Assembly (NCBI RefSeq): GCF_004339025.1
Contig: NZ_SMFT01000005.1
Span: 1-64,000 of the forward strand
Origin: Volucribacter psittacicida
GTDB lineage: Bacteria > Pseudomonadota > Gammaproteobacteria > Enterobacterales > Pasteurellaceae
DNA: 64,000 nucleotides
Direction of reading: 5' to 3'
The position numbers and the translations under genes were made by a program. How positions within the stretch are numbered: the stretch's first letter is position 1; every line of letters begins with the position of its first letter. Below the pieces are notes generated by a model. It saw only the letters and a program-made list of their open reading frames with translations. It searched no databases and was not told the origin of the DNA. Of this stretch, positions 18,920-28,875 are shown in pieces.

Positions 18920-19762
18920 ATGAGCCAATTATCACAAAAATCATTCACTTGGCAGCAAATAAGCCTCATTTTAGTCGCTGTTATTTTCTTTGCGATAATT
19001 ATTTTAATGCCTTTATTGACTATTTTTTATGCGGCATTAGACGAGGGCTGGCAACAATTTTGGTTAGCATTGAATAATGAAGAAAGCCTTGCCGCCATTT
19101 ATTTAACCTTAAAAGTGGCATTCATTACCTTGCCGATTAATTTGGTGCTGGGAATTATTATTGCTTGGACTATTGCTTACTTTAACTTTAAAGGCAAAAG
19201 CGTACTCACTGCCATATTAGACTTGCCTTTTTCTATTTCGCCAGTGGTGGTAGGCTTGATGTTCCTGCTGTTATTTGGTTTAGACGGCTTGTTTGGTGCT
19301 TGGTTACAGGATCAAAATATTCGTGTGATTTTCGCCTTGCCGGGCATTGTGTTAGCCACTTTATTTGTTACTTTTCCGCTTATTGCTAAATCGCTGATCC
19401 CCTCAATGACCGCTCAAGGCAGTAGCGAGGAACAAGCAGGCTTAATTCTTGGGGCGTCGCCTTGGCAATTATTTTATAAAATTACCTTACCCAAAATAAA
19501 ATGGCCGCTGATTTATGGGGTGATTTTGAGTAATGCACGAGCAATGGGTGAATTTGGTGCAGTTAGCGTGGTATCAGGGCATATTCGTGGCTTAACCAAT
19601 ACTATTCCTTTATATGTAGAAATAACCTATAACGAGTATCAATTTATCGCGGCTTTCGCTTGTGCCAGTTTATTGGCGTTATTGGCAATTTTGACCTTGG
19701 TAGTGCAACAAGTAGTAATGTTTATTCAACAGCGAAAATTAGCGAAGGTAAGTCGCCAGTAA
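18920..19762 (+). CDS. cysW: Sulfate ABC transporter permease CysW
   Basis: Second channel subunit, a partner of CysT. The 280-residue protein has six hydrophobic segments and the EAA loop (EEQAGLILGASPWQLFYKITLP) near residue 172. An AAAAGGACG ribosome site precedes the ATG at 18920. In many relatives cysA follows directly. Here cysA starts more than 1 kb away, beyond a small unrelated gene and repeats. Confidence 0.94.
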   Translation: MSQLSQKSFTWQQISLILVAVIFFAIIILMPLLTIFYAALDEGWQQFWLALNNEESLAAIYLTLKVAFITLPINLVLGIIIAWTIAYFNFKGKSVLTAILDLPFSISPVVVGLMFLLLFGLDGLFGAWLQDQNIRVIFALPGIVLATLFVTFPLIAKSLIPSMTAQGSSEEQAGLILGASPWQLFYKITLPKIKWPLIYGVILSNARAMGEFGAVSVVSGHIRGLTNTIPLYVEITYNEYQFIAAFACASLLALLAILTLVVQQVVMFIQQRKLAKVSRQ

Positions 19763-19815
19763 TGAAAAACATTGGTAAAAACAGAAAAAATAAATGAAAA
19801 ACTGACCGCACTTTA

Positions 19816-19880
19816 GGGGGGTAGATCAGACTAAGGTTTAGAACGATAGAATAATTTTGCTTTTCAGATGACAGTATCAC
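19816..19880. repeat. Remnant of the 430-base repeat joined to a CAGATGACAG arm
   Basis: The stretch GGTTTAGAACGATAGAATAATTTTG matches the third hairpin arm of the 430-base repeat. It is followed by TTTTCAGATGACAG, the start of the CAGAGGACAG family. The same junction recurs at 20512-20580, so the two were copied together. Confidence 0.5.
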
Positions 19881-20023
19881 TTTAAAGCCTTTGATTTGTT
19901 TCACTATGTTAACTATAGCTTGGTCTAGTGAGTATACTTTTCAAAACAGTACCAAAAAGTTTTTTAAGTATTATAATATTGATTTACTTACATTGATTTT
20001 TTTTAACAAACCACAGAGGAATA

Positions 20024-20380
20024 ATGATGAATAAAGAAGACTTACGCGGTGCTTACCATCAAGCTAAACATGACGAAAAATCCTCCAATATCTTGTTTTT
20101 AGAAGTATTTATTATTTCTTTTGCGCTAGGGTTTTATTTTCAATCTTGGTATGTTGGCTTAGTGTCATTTTTACTTTTATGTCTATCTCTCGCTTTCAAA
20201 AGGCTTAACATATTTTTGTGTGTTATCTTTACGTTGATATGGACTTTTATTGGTTGGTATATTGGATATGCTATAGATGGAATGCTTGCAGGTATATTGG
20301 GGGGTGTATTTGCATTTGTGATTGGCTGTGGTATTCACATCTCGGCATTTACTTATATGATGGATTTTTTAAAAGATTAA
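20024..20380 (+). CDS. Small putative membrane protein of unknown function
   Basis: An 118-residue frame with an ATG after CAGAGGAAT. The first 25 residues are polar and charged, and the rest forms about four hydrophobic segments (FLEVFIISFALGFYF; GLVSFLLLCLSLAF; CVIFTLIWTFIGWYIGY; GILGGVFAFVIGCGI). I do not recognise the family. It sits alone between cysW and cysA with repeat remnants on both sides, so it probably arrived with an insertion rather than serving sulfate transport. Confidence 0.6.
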   Translation: MMNKEDLRGAYHQAKHDEKSSNILFLEVFIISFALGFYFQSWYVGLVSFLLLCLSLAFKRLNIFLCVIFTLIWTFIGWYIGYAIDGMLAGILGGVFAFVIGCGIHISAFTYMMDFLKD

Positions 20381-20795
20381 AAGAGTTGGGTATTAGTTTA
20401 AAAAGTATATTTACTAGAGCATGCTCCACTCTGGAAAAATATTATGATAATCATGAATGAAGTAAAAAAAACGAAAGGAAAACAAAATAGCAAGAACAGT
20501 TATAATTCCTAAAAGCCCCTGACTAAGGCTTAGAACGATAGAATAATTTTGCTTTTCAGATGACAGAGGACAGAAAACAGAAGACAGTATTACTTTTAAT
20601 ATCTAACTGATTAATGTTTTAACTCTGTCCTCTGTCTTCCGTCATCTGTCTTCTGAAAGTCGCCAACGGCAAAATCCGTTAGTGAATACAAAGAAAAAAA
20701 TGTAAATAGCCAACAATAAAAACTGTTGGCAAAACAAAAAATAAATAAAAAACCAACCGCACTTTTACATAAATCATCGGCAAAGGAATTACATA
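20381..20795. other. Repeat-bearing gap before cysA
   Basis: It holds the second remnant of the 430-base repeat (about 20512-20553), the best-formed CAGAGGACAG inverted repeat (20554-20658), and a short piece (GTCGCCAACGGCAAAATCCGTTAG, 20659-20683) also related to the 430-base unit edges. An uptake signal at 20757 lies close before cysA. No gene was seen. Confidence 0.55.
20554..20658. repeat. CAGAGGACAG inverted-repeat pair, copy 2
   Basis: Arms of about 34 bases starting TTTCAGATGACAGAGGACAG and ending CATCTGTCTTCTGAAA are reverse complements with few mismatches around a loop of about 36 bases. Such a structure could fold as a very strong hairpin in RNA. Confidence 0.75.
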
Positions 20796-21863
20796 ATGTC
20801 CATAAAAATTACCCAACTGGAAAAATACTTTGGCAATTTTCACGCCCTAAAAAATATCAACCTACAATTCGATCAAAATAAACTCACTGCCTTGCTCGGC
20901 CCGAGTGGCTGTGGCAAAACCACCTTATTACGCATTATTGCAGGGCTTGAGTTCGCCGACAGTGGGCAAATTTGGTTTGGCGATAAAGAGGTAACCCAAC
21001 TTTCCGCCGCTAAACGTGGCGTAGGCTTTGTGTTTCAACATTATGCCTTGTTTCAAAATATGACGGTTTTTGACAATGTTGCCTTTGGTTTACAGGTAAA
21101 ACCTCGCCGAGAACGCTTGCCAAAAGAACACATTGAACAACAAGTGATGGATCTATTACGCCTCGTCAAACTGGATTGGCTGGCGCAATCTTACCCCAAT
21201 CAATTATCAGGCGGACAACGGCAAAGAGTGGCATTGGCACGATCTTTAGCAGTTCAACCCAAAGTTTTGTTATTAGATGAACCCTTTGGGGCATTAGATG
21301 CACAGGTGCGTAAAGAGCTTCGCCGTTGGCTAAGGGATTTACATCAACAATTAAATGTCACCAGCATTTTTGTTACCCACGATCAAGATGAAGCCCTTGA
21401 TGTTTCCGACCGTATTATGGTGATGAACAAGGGGCAAGTGGAACAAATTGACGACCCAAGCCAAATTTATTACGCCCCACAAACCCCTTTCGTTACTCAA
21501 TTTGTGGGCGATGTAAATGTGTTTCACGGGCATATTGAGCAAGGTAATCTTATTGTGGGCGAGTTTTCTCATAAATTAAATCAACCACATTCTAACCAAG
21601 AGGATAGTGCCACCACCGCCTATATCCGCCCCTATGAACTTACCCTTTCTCGAGAATCAACCAATGCCTTAGCCTCTGGTAAAATTACCCATATCAATGC
21701 TATCGGCTTTATTGTCAGAATTGAAATCGCCAGCCCACAAAGCGAGCAACCCATTGAGGTTATTTTAACTAAGGATAATTATCAGCAAGCCCAATATAAA
21801 GTGGCGGAACAGGTCTATTTAGTACCAGATCGGTTAAATTTATTCCAGCAGATGAATATTTGA
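20796..21863 (+). CDS. cysA: Sulfate ABC transporter ATP-binding protein
   Basis: ATPase of the sulfate/thiosulfate importer. The 355-residue protein has Walker A GPSGCGKT (residues 35-42), Q-loop FVFQHYAL, the LSGGQRQR signature near 137, Walker [13 protein letters not shown] and the H-loop VTHDQDEA, followed by a C-terminal TOBE-like regulatory domain (about 240-355). It is separated from cysTW, so it may have its own promoter. Confidence 0.95.
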   Translation: MSIKITQLEKYFGNFHALKNINLQFDQNKLTALLGPSGCGKTTLLRIIAGLEFADSGQIWFGDKEVTQLSAAKRGVGFVFQHYALFQNMTVFDNVAFGLQVKPRRERLPKEHIEQQVMDLLRLVKLDWLAQSYPNQLSGGQRQRVALARSLAVQPKVLLLDEPFGALDAQVRKELRRWLRDLHQQLNVTSIFVTHDQDEALDVSDRIMVMNKGQVEQIDDPSQIYYAPQTPFVTQFVGDVNVFHGHIEQGNLIVGEFSHKLNQPHSNQEDSATTAYIRPYELTLSRESTNALASGKITHINAIGFIVRIEIASPQSEQPIEVILTKDNYQQAQYKVAEQVYLVPDRLNLFQQMNI

Positions 21864-21867
21864 ACCT

Positions 21868-21897
21868 CTTGTCTTATTTTTAATTGAAACGACTATA
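21868..21897 (-). repeat. Fragment of Correia-like element
   Basis: Only one end remains (CTTGTCTTATTTTTAATTG followed by AAACGACTATA), identical in type to the right end of copy 4. It lies five bases after the cysA stop. Confidence 0.6.
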
Positions 21898-21922
21898 AAA
21901 TGGCTATAAATTGCAATGGAGA

Positions 21923-21953
21923 TAAAAAAACCCCCTATTTTCGTAGGGGGTTA
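21923..21953 (-). terminator. Terminator downstream of tal
   Basis: A stem of AACCCCCTA and TAGGGGGTT is followed on the minus strand by a run of seven T. It lies 18 bases after the tal stop. It is GC-rich, and it may also stop cysA transcripts from the other side. Confidence 0.85.
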
Positions 21954-21970
21954 TTCACATTAATATTTTA

Positions 21971-22921
21971 TTACAATTTTTCCGCTAACATCGCTTCTAA
22001 CTTTTCAATATCTGCGGCGAATTTACGGATACCGTCCGCTAATTTATCCACAGCCATTGGATCGAGATTATGTTGCCAGTAGAATTCTTCCTCAGTCATT
22101 GGTGTTGGACGAGGCTTGATTTCCCCTTGATAATCTAATTTACGGGTTAAACTTCCACTTGTTTCTTGTAATTCTTTCAGCAATGCTGGGGAGATAGTTA
22201 AACGATCGCAACCTGCTAACTCTACGATTTCGCCCACATTGCGGAAACTTGCGCCCATGACAATGGTTTCATAGCCGTATTGTTTATAGTAATGATAAAT
22301 GTTGGTCACTGACACCACACCCGGATCTTCTGCTGGGGCGTAGTCTTTTTTATCGGTATTGGCTTTGTACCAGTCTAAAATACGTCCCACAAATGGCGAG
22401 ATAAGATACACGCCTGCCTCAGCACAGGCTCTAGCCTGAGCTTCAGAGAATAATAAAGTGAGGTTACAATTTATTCCTTCTTTTTCTAGTAATTCTGCGG
22501 CACGAATACCTTGCCAAGTGGAAGCAATTTTAATGAGGATACGATCGTTGCTAATTCCTGCTTCATTATAGAGTGCCATTAATCTTTTGGCTTTTTCCAC
22601 CGTTGCTTTAGTGTCATAAGATAGGCGAGCATCGACTTCAGTAGAAATGCGTCCCGGTACAATTTTTAAAATTTCTAAACCGATATTGACGGCTAATTTA
22701 TCTTCAGCATCAATTAATTGTTGTGCTTTATCATTGCTTTGTGCTTTAGCATAAGCAATAGCATCATCAATTAATGAGGCATATTGTGGTAACGATGAAG
22801 CGCTTAGAATCAGAGATGGGTTAGTGGTTGCATCTTGTGGTTGATATTGTTTAATGGCTTCAATGTCGCCAGTATCCGCAACCACAACGGTCATATTGCG
22901 TAAGGATTCTAATTGAGACAT
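21971..22921 (-). CDS. tal: Transaldolase
   Basis: Transfers a dihydroxyacetone unit between sugar phosphates in the pentose phosphate pathway. The 316-residue protein matches E. coli TalB closely in length. The Schiff-base lysine lies in [12 protein letters not shown] (Lys131), with the N-terminal DATTNPSL motif and SPFVGRI present. It is a single gene with its own promoter region (22922-23085) and a strong terminator. Confidence 0.96.
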   Translation of the reverse strand: MSQLESLRNMTVVVADTGDIEAIKQYQPQDATTNPSLILSASSLPQYASLIDDAIAYAKAQSNDKAQQLIDAEDKLAVNIGLEILKIVPGRISTEVDARLSYDTKATVEKAKRLMALYNEAGISNDRILIKIASTWQGIRAAELLEKEGINCNLTLLFSEAQARACAEAGVYLISPFVGRILDWYKANTDKKDYAPAEDPGVVSVTNIYHYYKQYGYETIVMGASFRNVGEIVELAGCDRLTISPALLKELQETSGSLTRKLDYQGEIKPRPTPMTEEEFYWQHNLDPMAVDKLADGIRKFAADIEKLEAMLAEKL

Positions 22922-23085
22922 TTTATTTTCCTTTTTGGTGATTAAAGATAAGCGGTGTTTAATGCTAATTAAGTTGAGTGATATATAAGTTAGCCATTAT
23001 CACTACTTGACAATCCTACCATATAAATTAGTGTAATCAAGAGCACAATTTGAGAAGTTATTTATTAAATGAATAAGGAAAAACA

Positions 23086-23637
23086 ATGAAACAACGTTGT
23101 GATTGGGTCACAGAAGATCCTTTATACCTTGATTATCATGATAAAGAATGGGGTAAACCGCAATTTGATAGCCTCAAATTATTTGAAAAACTCTGTTTAG
23201 AGGGGCAACAAGCGGGGTTATCTTGGATAACTGTATTGAAAAAACGTGAAAATTATCGGCGTGCATTTTTTCATTTTCAACCTGATAAAATCGTGCAAAT
23301 GACCTCGCAAGATATAGATAGGCTTATGCAAGACAAAGGGTTAATTCGTCATCGTGGTAAATTAGAGGCTATTGTCAAAAATGCACAAGCCTATTTGGCG
23401 ATGGAAAAGGGCGGTGAGAATTTTAGTGATTTTATTTGGTCTTTTGTACAAGGGAAACCGCAATGCCATCAGATAAAAACCTTGGCTGACGTGCCGAGTA
23501 AAACCCCAACCTCACAAGCGATGTCAAACGCACTGAAAAAACGTGGATTTGTTTTTGTTGGGGCAACCACTTGTTACGCTTTTATGCAATCTATGGGATT
23601 GGTAAATGATCATCTTGATCACTGTGCTTTTAAATAG
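23086..23637 (+). CDS. tag: DNA-3-methyladenine glycosylase I
   Basis: Removes 3-methyladenine from alkylated DNA in base excision repair. The 183-residue protein starts KQRCDWV and has the zinc ligands of the Tag family, Cys5 and His18 at the N-terminus and His176 and Cys180 at the C-terminus. The helix-hairpin-helix-like region QDKGLIRHRGKLEAIVKNA lies near residue 85. The gene is constitutive in E. coli; nothing here suggests special regulation. Confidence 0.95.
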   Translation: MKQRCDWVTEDPLYLDYHDKEWGKPQFDSLKLFEKLCLEGQQAGLSWITVLKKRENYRRAFFHFQPDKIVQMTSQDIDRLMQDKGLIRHRGKLEAIVKNAQAYLAMEKGGENFSDFIWSFVQGKPQCHQIKTLADVPSKTPTSQAMSNALKKRGFVFVGATTCYAFMQSMGLVNDHLDHCAFK

Positions 23638-23678
23638 TCCATTTGTAAAAACACAATGCGTTAACGGCGTTTTTTCAG

Positions 23679-23684
23679 TATAAT
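23679..23684 (+). promoter_or_regulatory. Putative -10 box of lptD
   Basis: A perfect TATAAT lies 36 bases before the lptD start. No good -35 hexamer is found at 17 bases, so this is a weak prediction. Confidence 0.35.
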
Positions 23685-23719
23685 CTGAACAATTTTGTAC
23701 TTGGTAAGAATAGTAATTT

Positions 23720-26068
23720 ATGAAGAAAACCTGTTATAAGCTCATTTCTGCTTCAATTATCACCGCACTTTATGCTAGCCCTGCGTTAGCAAATTTAACT
23801 CAACAATGTTTATTAGGTGTACCGCAATTCCGTGGCGAGATAGTACAAGGTAATATTAATGATTTACCTGTCTATATTGAGGCAGACAATGCCCAGCTTA
23901 ATCAGCCAACAATGGCAAAATATACGGGCGATGTACAAGTGCAACAAGGTAATCGCACCCTATTAGCTCAAGCCATTGAAATTAAGCAAACAGACAATGA
24001 ACAGGATCCTCAACGTTTTGCTTATATTCGCCAAGGGCTGAATTACCAAGATAATTTAATTCATTTAACAGGATCTCATGCCAATATTAATTTGAATAAT
24101 CGTGATGCCGATATTCAAGGGGCAAATTATCAACTCGTTGGTCGTCAAGGACGGGGTGAAGCTCAGGATATTCATTTACGCGAACGTTATCGCACCTTAA
24201 AAAATGCCTCTTTTACCTCTTGCTTACCTAATGATAATGCTTGGATGATTTATGCCAGTGAAATGCGTCAAGATTTACAAGATGAAGTCGCAGAAATGTG
24301 GCATGCACGTTTTCATATTTTAGGCGTACCTGTTTTCTATACCCCTTATTTCCAATTACCCATCGGAGATAGACGGCGTTCCGGTCTATTACTTCCCGAT
24401 TTTGGTATCTCGAGCCGAGATGGTTATTTTTATGCTCAACCTATTTATTGGAATATCGCCCCAAATTATGATGTCACCTTTACCCCGAAATATATGTCTC
24501 ATCGTGGTTGGCAATTAAACGGAGAATTTCGTTATCTCACACCGATTGGGGAAGGAAAACTTGCTGGCGAATACCTTGCTGATGATCGATATACAGATTA
24601 CACCGCTGAAAACCGCTCACGCCATTTATTTTATTGGTCCCATCATTCTTCATTTTTACAAGATTGGCGATTAAATGTTAATTATACCCGGGTAAGTGAT
24701 AAGCGTTATTTTAACGACTTTACCTCTGATTATGGTAGCAGTACAGATGGTTATGCGGATCAAACAGCACGTATTAGCTATTATCAACCGCATTATAATT
24801 TCTCGCTTTCTGCCAAACAATTTCAAATTTTTGATGATGTGGATATTGGACCTTACCGCGCCTTACCACAACTTGATTTTAATTATTACGCCAATAATCT
24901 TGCTCAAAGCAGATTAGATTTCCGTTTATTTTCTCAGGCAGTACGCTTTGATAATGACAGTAAATTAATGCCAAAGGCTTGGCGTTTTCATCTTGAGCCT
25001 AGTTTAAATTTACCACTTGCCAACAACTATGGCAGTATCAATATTGAAACCAAGGCTTATGCGACCCATTATCAACAAACTAAAGGCAGTGCCGAGGGAG
25101 CAGAAGAGGTTCAACGCCGAGTTAATCGTTTCATTCCACAAATTAAAGTGGATTTACAAACCGTATTAGCGAGCCAACAAACCTTTATTAAGGATTATAC
25201 GCAAACCCTTGAGCCTCATATTCAATACCTTTATCGCCCTTATCGCGATCAAAGAAACATAGGTTCAAGTTTAAATTCTGATTATTTAGGTTTTGGTTAT
25301 GACTCAACCTTATTACAACAGGATTATTTCTCCCTATTCCGAGATCGCCGTTATAGTGGTTTAGACCGCATAGCCTCTGCCAATCAAGTTACTTTAGGGG
25401 GAACAACCCGTTTCTTTGACGCCAATGCGAACGAACGTTTTAACCTTTCTCTAGGACAAATTTATTATATTACCCCATCTCGGATTGATAATAACCCCGA
25501 CAACAGCACAGGCTCCTCTTCTTCTTGGGCATTGGAAACTAATTGGAAAATAAATTCACAATGGCGCTGGCGTGCGAGTTACCAATATGATACCAGCTTA
25601 AGCCAAACCTCACTGGCTAATAGTAGCTTAGAATATCATCCTCAAGGCAATAATTTAGTGCAATTAAATTATCGTTACGCGAGTGAGGCTTACATTAACC
25701 AAAATCTCACACAAGGTGCTAACCGCTATAATCAAGATATTAACCAACTTGGTATTACCGTCGGTTGGGAAATGGACACGAATTGGGCAATAGTAGGACG
25801 CTATTACCATGATATTGCATTGAATAAGCCCGTAGAACAATATGCTGGCGTGCAATATAACACCTGTTGTTGGAGTGCTGGTATCGGTTACCGCCGTTAT
25901 GTTACCAGCAAAGAAAATCAAGAATATCAAAATGATAAAGACGTCTTTTATGATAATAGCGTCATTTTTAACGTAGAATTACGAGGGTTAGGCGGCAGCC
26001 ATAATAGCGGAATTAGCCGTATGTTAGGCAAAGGCTTAATTCCTTATGCTGATCCTTTTGATTTATAA
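23720..26068 (+). CDS. lptD: LPS-assembly protein LptD
   Basis: Outer-membrane translocon subunit that, with LptE, inserts lipopolysaccharide into the outer leaflet. The 782-residue protein has a signal peptide (ALYASPALA), an N-terminal OstA-like domain (about 45-165) and a large C-terminal barrel. The cysteines needed for the interdomain disulfides are present: Cys30, one near 168, and an adjacent pair near 716. An uptake signal overlaps the signal-peptide codons (23763). A strong terminator follows. Confidence 0.95.
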   Translation: MKKTCYKLISASIITALYASPALANLTQQCLLGVPQFRGEIVQGNINDLPVYIEADNAQLNQPTMAKYTGDVQVQQGNRTLLAQAIEIKQTDNEQDPQRFAYIRQGLNYQDNLIHLTGSHANINLNNRDADIQGANYQLVGRQGRGEAQDIHLRERYRTLKNASFTSCLPNDNAWMIYASEMRQDLQDEVAEMWHARFHILGVPVFYTPYFQLPIGDRRRSGLLLPDFGISSRDGYFYAQPIYWNIAPNYDVTFTPKYMSHRGWQLNGEFRYLTPIGEGKLAGEYLADDRYTDYTAENRSRHLFYWSHHSSFLQDWRLNVNYTRVSDKRYFNDFTSDYGSSTDGYADQTARISYYQPHYNFSLSAKQFQIFDDVDIGPYRALPQLDFNYYANNLAQSRLDFRLFSQAVRFDNDSKLMPKAWRFHLEPSLNLPLANNYGSINIETKAYATHYQQTKGSAEGAEEVQRRVNRFIPQIKVDLQTVLASQQTFIKDYTQTLEPHIQYLYRPYRDQRNIGSSLNSDYLGFGYDSTLLQQDYFSLFRDRRYSGLDRIASANQVTLGGTTRFFDANANERFNLSLGQIYYITPSRIDNNPDNSTGSSSSWALETNWKINSQWRWRASYQYDTSLSQTSLANSSLEYHPQGNNLVQLNYRYASEAYINQNLTQGANRYNQDINQLGITVGWEMDTNWAIVGRYYHDIALNKPVEQYAGVQYNTCCWSAGIGYRRYVTSKENQEYQNDKDVFYDNSVIFNVELRGLGGSHNSGISRMLGKGLIPYADPFDL

Positions 26069-26089
26069 CGTTTAATACTTTTCATCATT

Positions 26090-26117
26090 CCCCACTGAGA
26101 TCAGTGGGGATTTTTTT
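26090..26117 (+). terminator. Terminator downstream of lptD
   Basis: A nine-bp stem of CCCCACTGA and TCAGTGGGG with a two-base centre is followed by A and seven T. It lies 22 bases beyond the lptD stop. Confidence 0.85.
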
Positions 26118-26144
26118 ACTCACTACATAAAAAAGGAAAGCAAT

Positions 26145-26780
26145 ATGAACAAAACTATTTTTATCGCTGGTACAAGTGGCGTTATTGGTAAACCTTTATG
26201 TGCCATGTTATTAGAAGCAGGATGGACAGTTTATGGTACCACTCGTAGCCAAGAAAAAGTAGAAAAATTGGCTCAAATGGGGGTTAAACCTATTATCTTA
26301 GATATCTTTGATTGAAATGCTGTCATCGATGCCATTGTTAAGGCAAAGCCAAGTGTCCTTAGCCATCAATTAACAGATTTACCTGATGGATTAACCGCAG
26401 ATCAAATGGAACAAACCTTAGTGCGTAATGCACGAATTCGTGAAGAAGGCACTGCCAATCTTGTTGCCGCCACAGAACAAGCTGGCGTCCAAGCCTTTAT
26501 TGCACAAAGTATCGCCTTTGTCTATGAACCTAGCAAGCAAATATTAACGAAACAATCACCATTATTAAATTTTGCCGATCCTGTTTATGGCAAAGACACT
26601 GGATTTGAACAACCTTTTGCGAATATGCCTTCAGTCAATGTTGATGCCGCAGTAAATGCCGCTTTTCTTGCGGTGAAACAAACACAATCTGCCATTTTCA
26701 ATATTACGGATGATAGTGCAATGATTAGCAACCAAAAAGCGAAAACAGAATTAGCCTGGTCGCCAGATTTTCGTTTTTAA
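26145..26780 (+). pseudogene. Broken NAD(P)-dependent epimerase/dehydratase-like gene
   Basis: A good ribosome site (AAAGGAAAG) and the ATG at 26145 begin a Rossmann protein (FIAGTSGVIGKPL, then VYGTTRS). The frame hits TGA at codon 57 (26313-26315) and continues in the same frame to 26780. The rest still looks like an extended short-chain dehydrogenase. It is short (212 codons against about 290-330 for such enzymes), and the central catalytic region appears partly missing between LNFADPVYGK and the C-terminus. The function is lost or reduced to a remnant. Confidence 0.75.
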
Positions 26781-26789
26781 AAGTCTTGA

Positions 26790-26876
26790 TATAGTCGTTT
26801 CAATTTAAAATGAGGCGAGGAGTACCAACACCGTATTATTTTAAAAATGGGACGAGTATAAATTAAAACGACTATA
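26790..26876 (+). repeat. Correia-like inverted-repeat element, copy 2
   Basis: It starts TATAGTCGTTTCAATTTAAA and ends AACGACTATA. The interior is shortened but keeps GGAGTACCAACACCGTATTA. Its right terminal repeat contains the TAG stop codon of rsmJ (26872-26874). Confidence 0.85.
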
Positions 26877-27648
26877 AATGAACAAGATAAACATCAAACC
26901 GATGATTTTTGGTTTCTCGGCTAAAGTGCGGTGCTTTTTCCGCGAGAAATTGGGCGTAGTCGGGGCGTTTTACGACTACACGCTGACGAGCTAATTGTAA
27001 GGCAGGGGGGAGGAGTAAATCGGCATCTAAATCGGCACCGACAAGTTGTTGAAATACACGCATTTCTTTTTTAACTAATGCACTTTTTTGTTTATGTGGA
27101 TACATTGGATCGAGGTAAACCACATCAGCATAATCTAAATTAACATTAAGTTGCGTCAAGTGAGTTTGGGGTAGTAGTTGTAAATTTTGTTGTAGTAACT
27201 CGCCGATTTCAGGATCTTGATAGGCCCGTTGTAAACCGTCTTGCAACAATAAACGCACCACAGGGTGGCGTTCAATTAAACGCACTTGGCAGCCCAATAC
27301 CGCTAATACGAAAGCATCTCGCCCTAATCCTGCTGTGGCATCAATAACGGTGGGAAGGCTATCTTTTTTGATACCCACTGCTTTTGCAATGGCTTCACCT
27401 CGCCCACCACCGAATTTACGCCGATGTGCCATTGTACCGCCAACAAAATCCACGTAAACCGCTCCCAGTTTGGGTTCATCAAGTTTGCGTAATTCTAACC
27501 TTGTTTGCGCGGCTTGATGATAAGTCTTGACTAAGGCTAACGGATGATCAGTTTCCGCCCTTATGCCGTTGTCGCCACAAAATTGATAAAATACCTCGTT
27601 ATTTTCGGTTTCATCAAGTAATTGCAATGCTACTTGCGAGTTAGCCAT
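26872..27648 (-). CDS. rsmJ: 16S rRNA (guanine(1516)-N(2))-methyltransferase
   Basis: Methylates G1516 of 16S rRNA using S-adenosylmethionine. The 258-residue protein has the SAM motif [14 protein letters not shown] near residue 105, the acidic segment LIERHPVV, and the catalytic-type motif YLDPMYPHK near 180. The start overlaps the end of trmA by 19 bases, so the two RNA-modification genes are probably translated together. The stop lies inside a repeat end. An uptake signal occurs at 26923. Confidence 0.94.
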   Translation of the reverse strand: MANSQVALQLLDETENNEVFYQFCGDNGIRAETDHPLALVKTYHQAAQTRLELRKLDEPKLGAVYVDFVGGTMAHRRKFGGGRGEAIAKAVGIKKDSLPTVIDATAGLGRDAFVLAVLGCQVRLIERHPVVRLLLQDGLQRAYQDPEIGELLQQNLQLLPQTHLTQLNVNLDYADVVYLDPMYPHKQKSALVKKEMRVFQQLVGADLDADLLLPPALQLARQRVVVKRPDYAQFLAEKAPHFSRETKNHRFDVYLVHL

Positions 27649-28727
27649 ACGCCTGTTTCCATATGTTCAGTGTAAGGGAATTGATCAAATAGGGCAGCCT
27701 TGGCAATGCGATGGGTTTGACAAAGTTGCTGTAAATTGTCGCATAAGGTTTGCGGATTACAGGAAATATATAAAATTTGATCATATTGTTGAATTAAAGT
27801 GAGGGTGTTTTGATCCAAACCTGCTCGTGGTGGATCCACCAATACCGTATGGCAATCATATTCCGTTAAATCAATACCTTTTAAGCGGTTAAATTGACGT
27901 ACGCCATTGATTGCTTGAGTAAATTCTTCCGCAGACATTCTAATAATTTGTAAATTCTCAATGTGATTAGCTTGAATATTATATTGGGCGGCATTCACCG
28001 AAGATTTTGCGATTTCTGTGGCTAACACTTTGCGGAAATTTTGTGCTAAAGGGATAGAGAAATTACCGTTACCACAATAAAGTTCGAGCAAATCCCCTTG
28101 ACTGTGGCGAGTGCAATCCAACGCCCATTCGAGCATTTTGCTATTGATCTTGGCATTCGGCTGGGTAAAGCTATTTTCTACTTGACGATAATAATAATCA
28201 CGCCCATAAACAGGCAATACTTCCTGTACAAAATCCTGATCGAAACAGAGCTTTTGTTTATTGGCTCGCCCAATAATATGCACCTTAAAACCTTGCTCGA
28301 TCAGCTTTTGTTTTAGATTTAATGCCGCCTGTTGCCATTGTTCATCCAATTTTTTGTGATAGAGCAAGCTCACAATAATCTCGCCACTGAGGCTACTTAA
28401 ATAATCAATTTGAAATAATTTTTGCTTTAATAGTGGCGAGACTTTAAGCAGCGGTATTATCGCTGACATCATTTGATTGATAAGCTGACTGGCAACAGGA
28501 AATTGTTGTACGGCATAACGTTGTTTGCTAACAGGATCAAACATAATATGAAACAAATCTTGTTGTTCATGCCAGATCCTAAATTCTGCGCGCATACGAT
28601 AATGTTGTGGCTCAGAAGCAAATACCGCAAATTCTGGCGGTTCAAAAGGAGCAAGAAGTGCGGTCAGTTTTTGGATTTTTTCTTGTAATAAATGTTGATA
28701 TTGTTCAATAGGAAGTTTCTGCATCAT
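27630..28727 (-). CDS. trmA: tRNA (uracil-5-)-methyltransferase
   Basis: Makes ribothymidine at position 54 of tRNA. The protein has the SAM-binding [16 protein letters not shown] motif near residue 205, VDPPRAGLD, the catalytic cysteine in ISCNPQTL, and the general-base glutamate in HMETGVW at the C-terminus. I start at the ATG at 28727 (365 residues, against 366 in E. coli) rather than the earlier codon at 28766, because the extra residues do not fit the family. A Correia-like element lies just upstream and probably carries or replaces the promoter. Confidence 0.94.
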   Translation of the reverse strand: MMQKLPIEQYQHLLQEKIQKLTALLAPFEPPEFAVFASEPQHYRMRAEFRIWHEQQDLFHIMFDPVSKQRYAVQQFPVASQLINQMMSAIIPLLKVSPLLKQKLFQIDYLSSLSGEIIVSLLYHKKLDEQWQQAALNLKQKLIEQGFKVHIIGRANKQKLCFDQDFVQEVLPVYGRDYYYRQVENSFTQPNAKINSKMLEWALDCTRHSQGDLLELYCGNGNFSIPLAQNFRKVLATEIAKSSVNAAQYNIQANHIENLQIIRMSAEEFTQAINGVRQFNRLKGIDLTEYDCHTVLVDPPRAGLDQNTLTLIQQYDQILYISCNPQTLCDNLQQLCQTHRIAKAALFDQFPYTEHMETGVWLTRK

Positions 28728-28757
28728 ATCGGATTTATTGATTAAAGGGTAATGGGC

Positions 28758-28823
28758 TGAATTCACGTTAAAAATAATACGGTGTTGGTACGCCTTGTTT
28801 TATTTTAAATTGAAATTACTATA
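28758..28823 (-). repeat. Correia-like inverted-repeat element, copy 3 (short form)
   Basis: It ends with TTTTAAATTGAAATTACTATA, the reverse-orientation terminus, and holds ATAATACGGTGTTGGTACGCC. The outer left end is decayed. It lies 31 bases upstream of the trmA start, between trmA and the maoP terminator. Confidence 0.7.
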
Positions 28824-28827
28824 GCAT

Positions 28828-28855
28828 AAAAAAAGGCTTGGGATCACAAGCCTTT
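28828..28855 (-). terminator. Terminator downstream of maoP
   Basis: A stem of AAAGGCTTG and CAAGCCTTT with a six-base loop is followed by a T run on the minus strand, 20 bases after the maoP stop. Confidence 0.8.
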
Positions 28856-28875
28856 ACGAATAGTCATAGAATACA

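Noticed and set aside
20218-20460. An 80-codon frame overlapping the small membrane gene
   Set aside because: It shares the DNA of the 118-residue frame in another phase, has an odd Trp/Tyr/Cys-rich sequence and no ribosome site.
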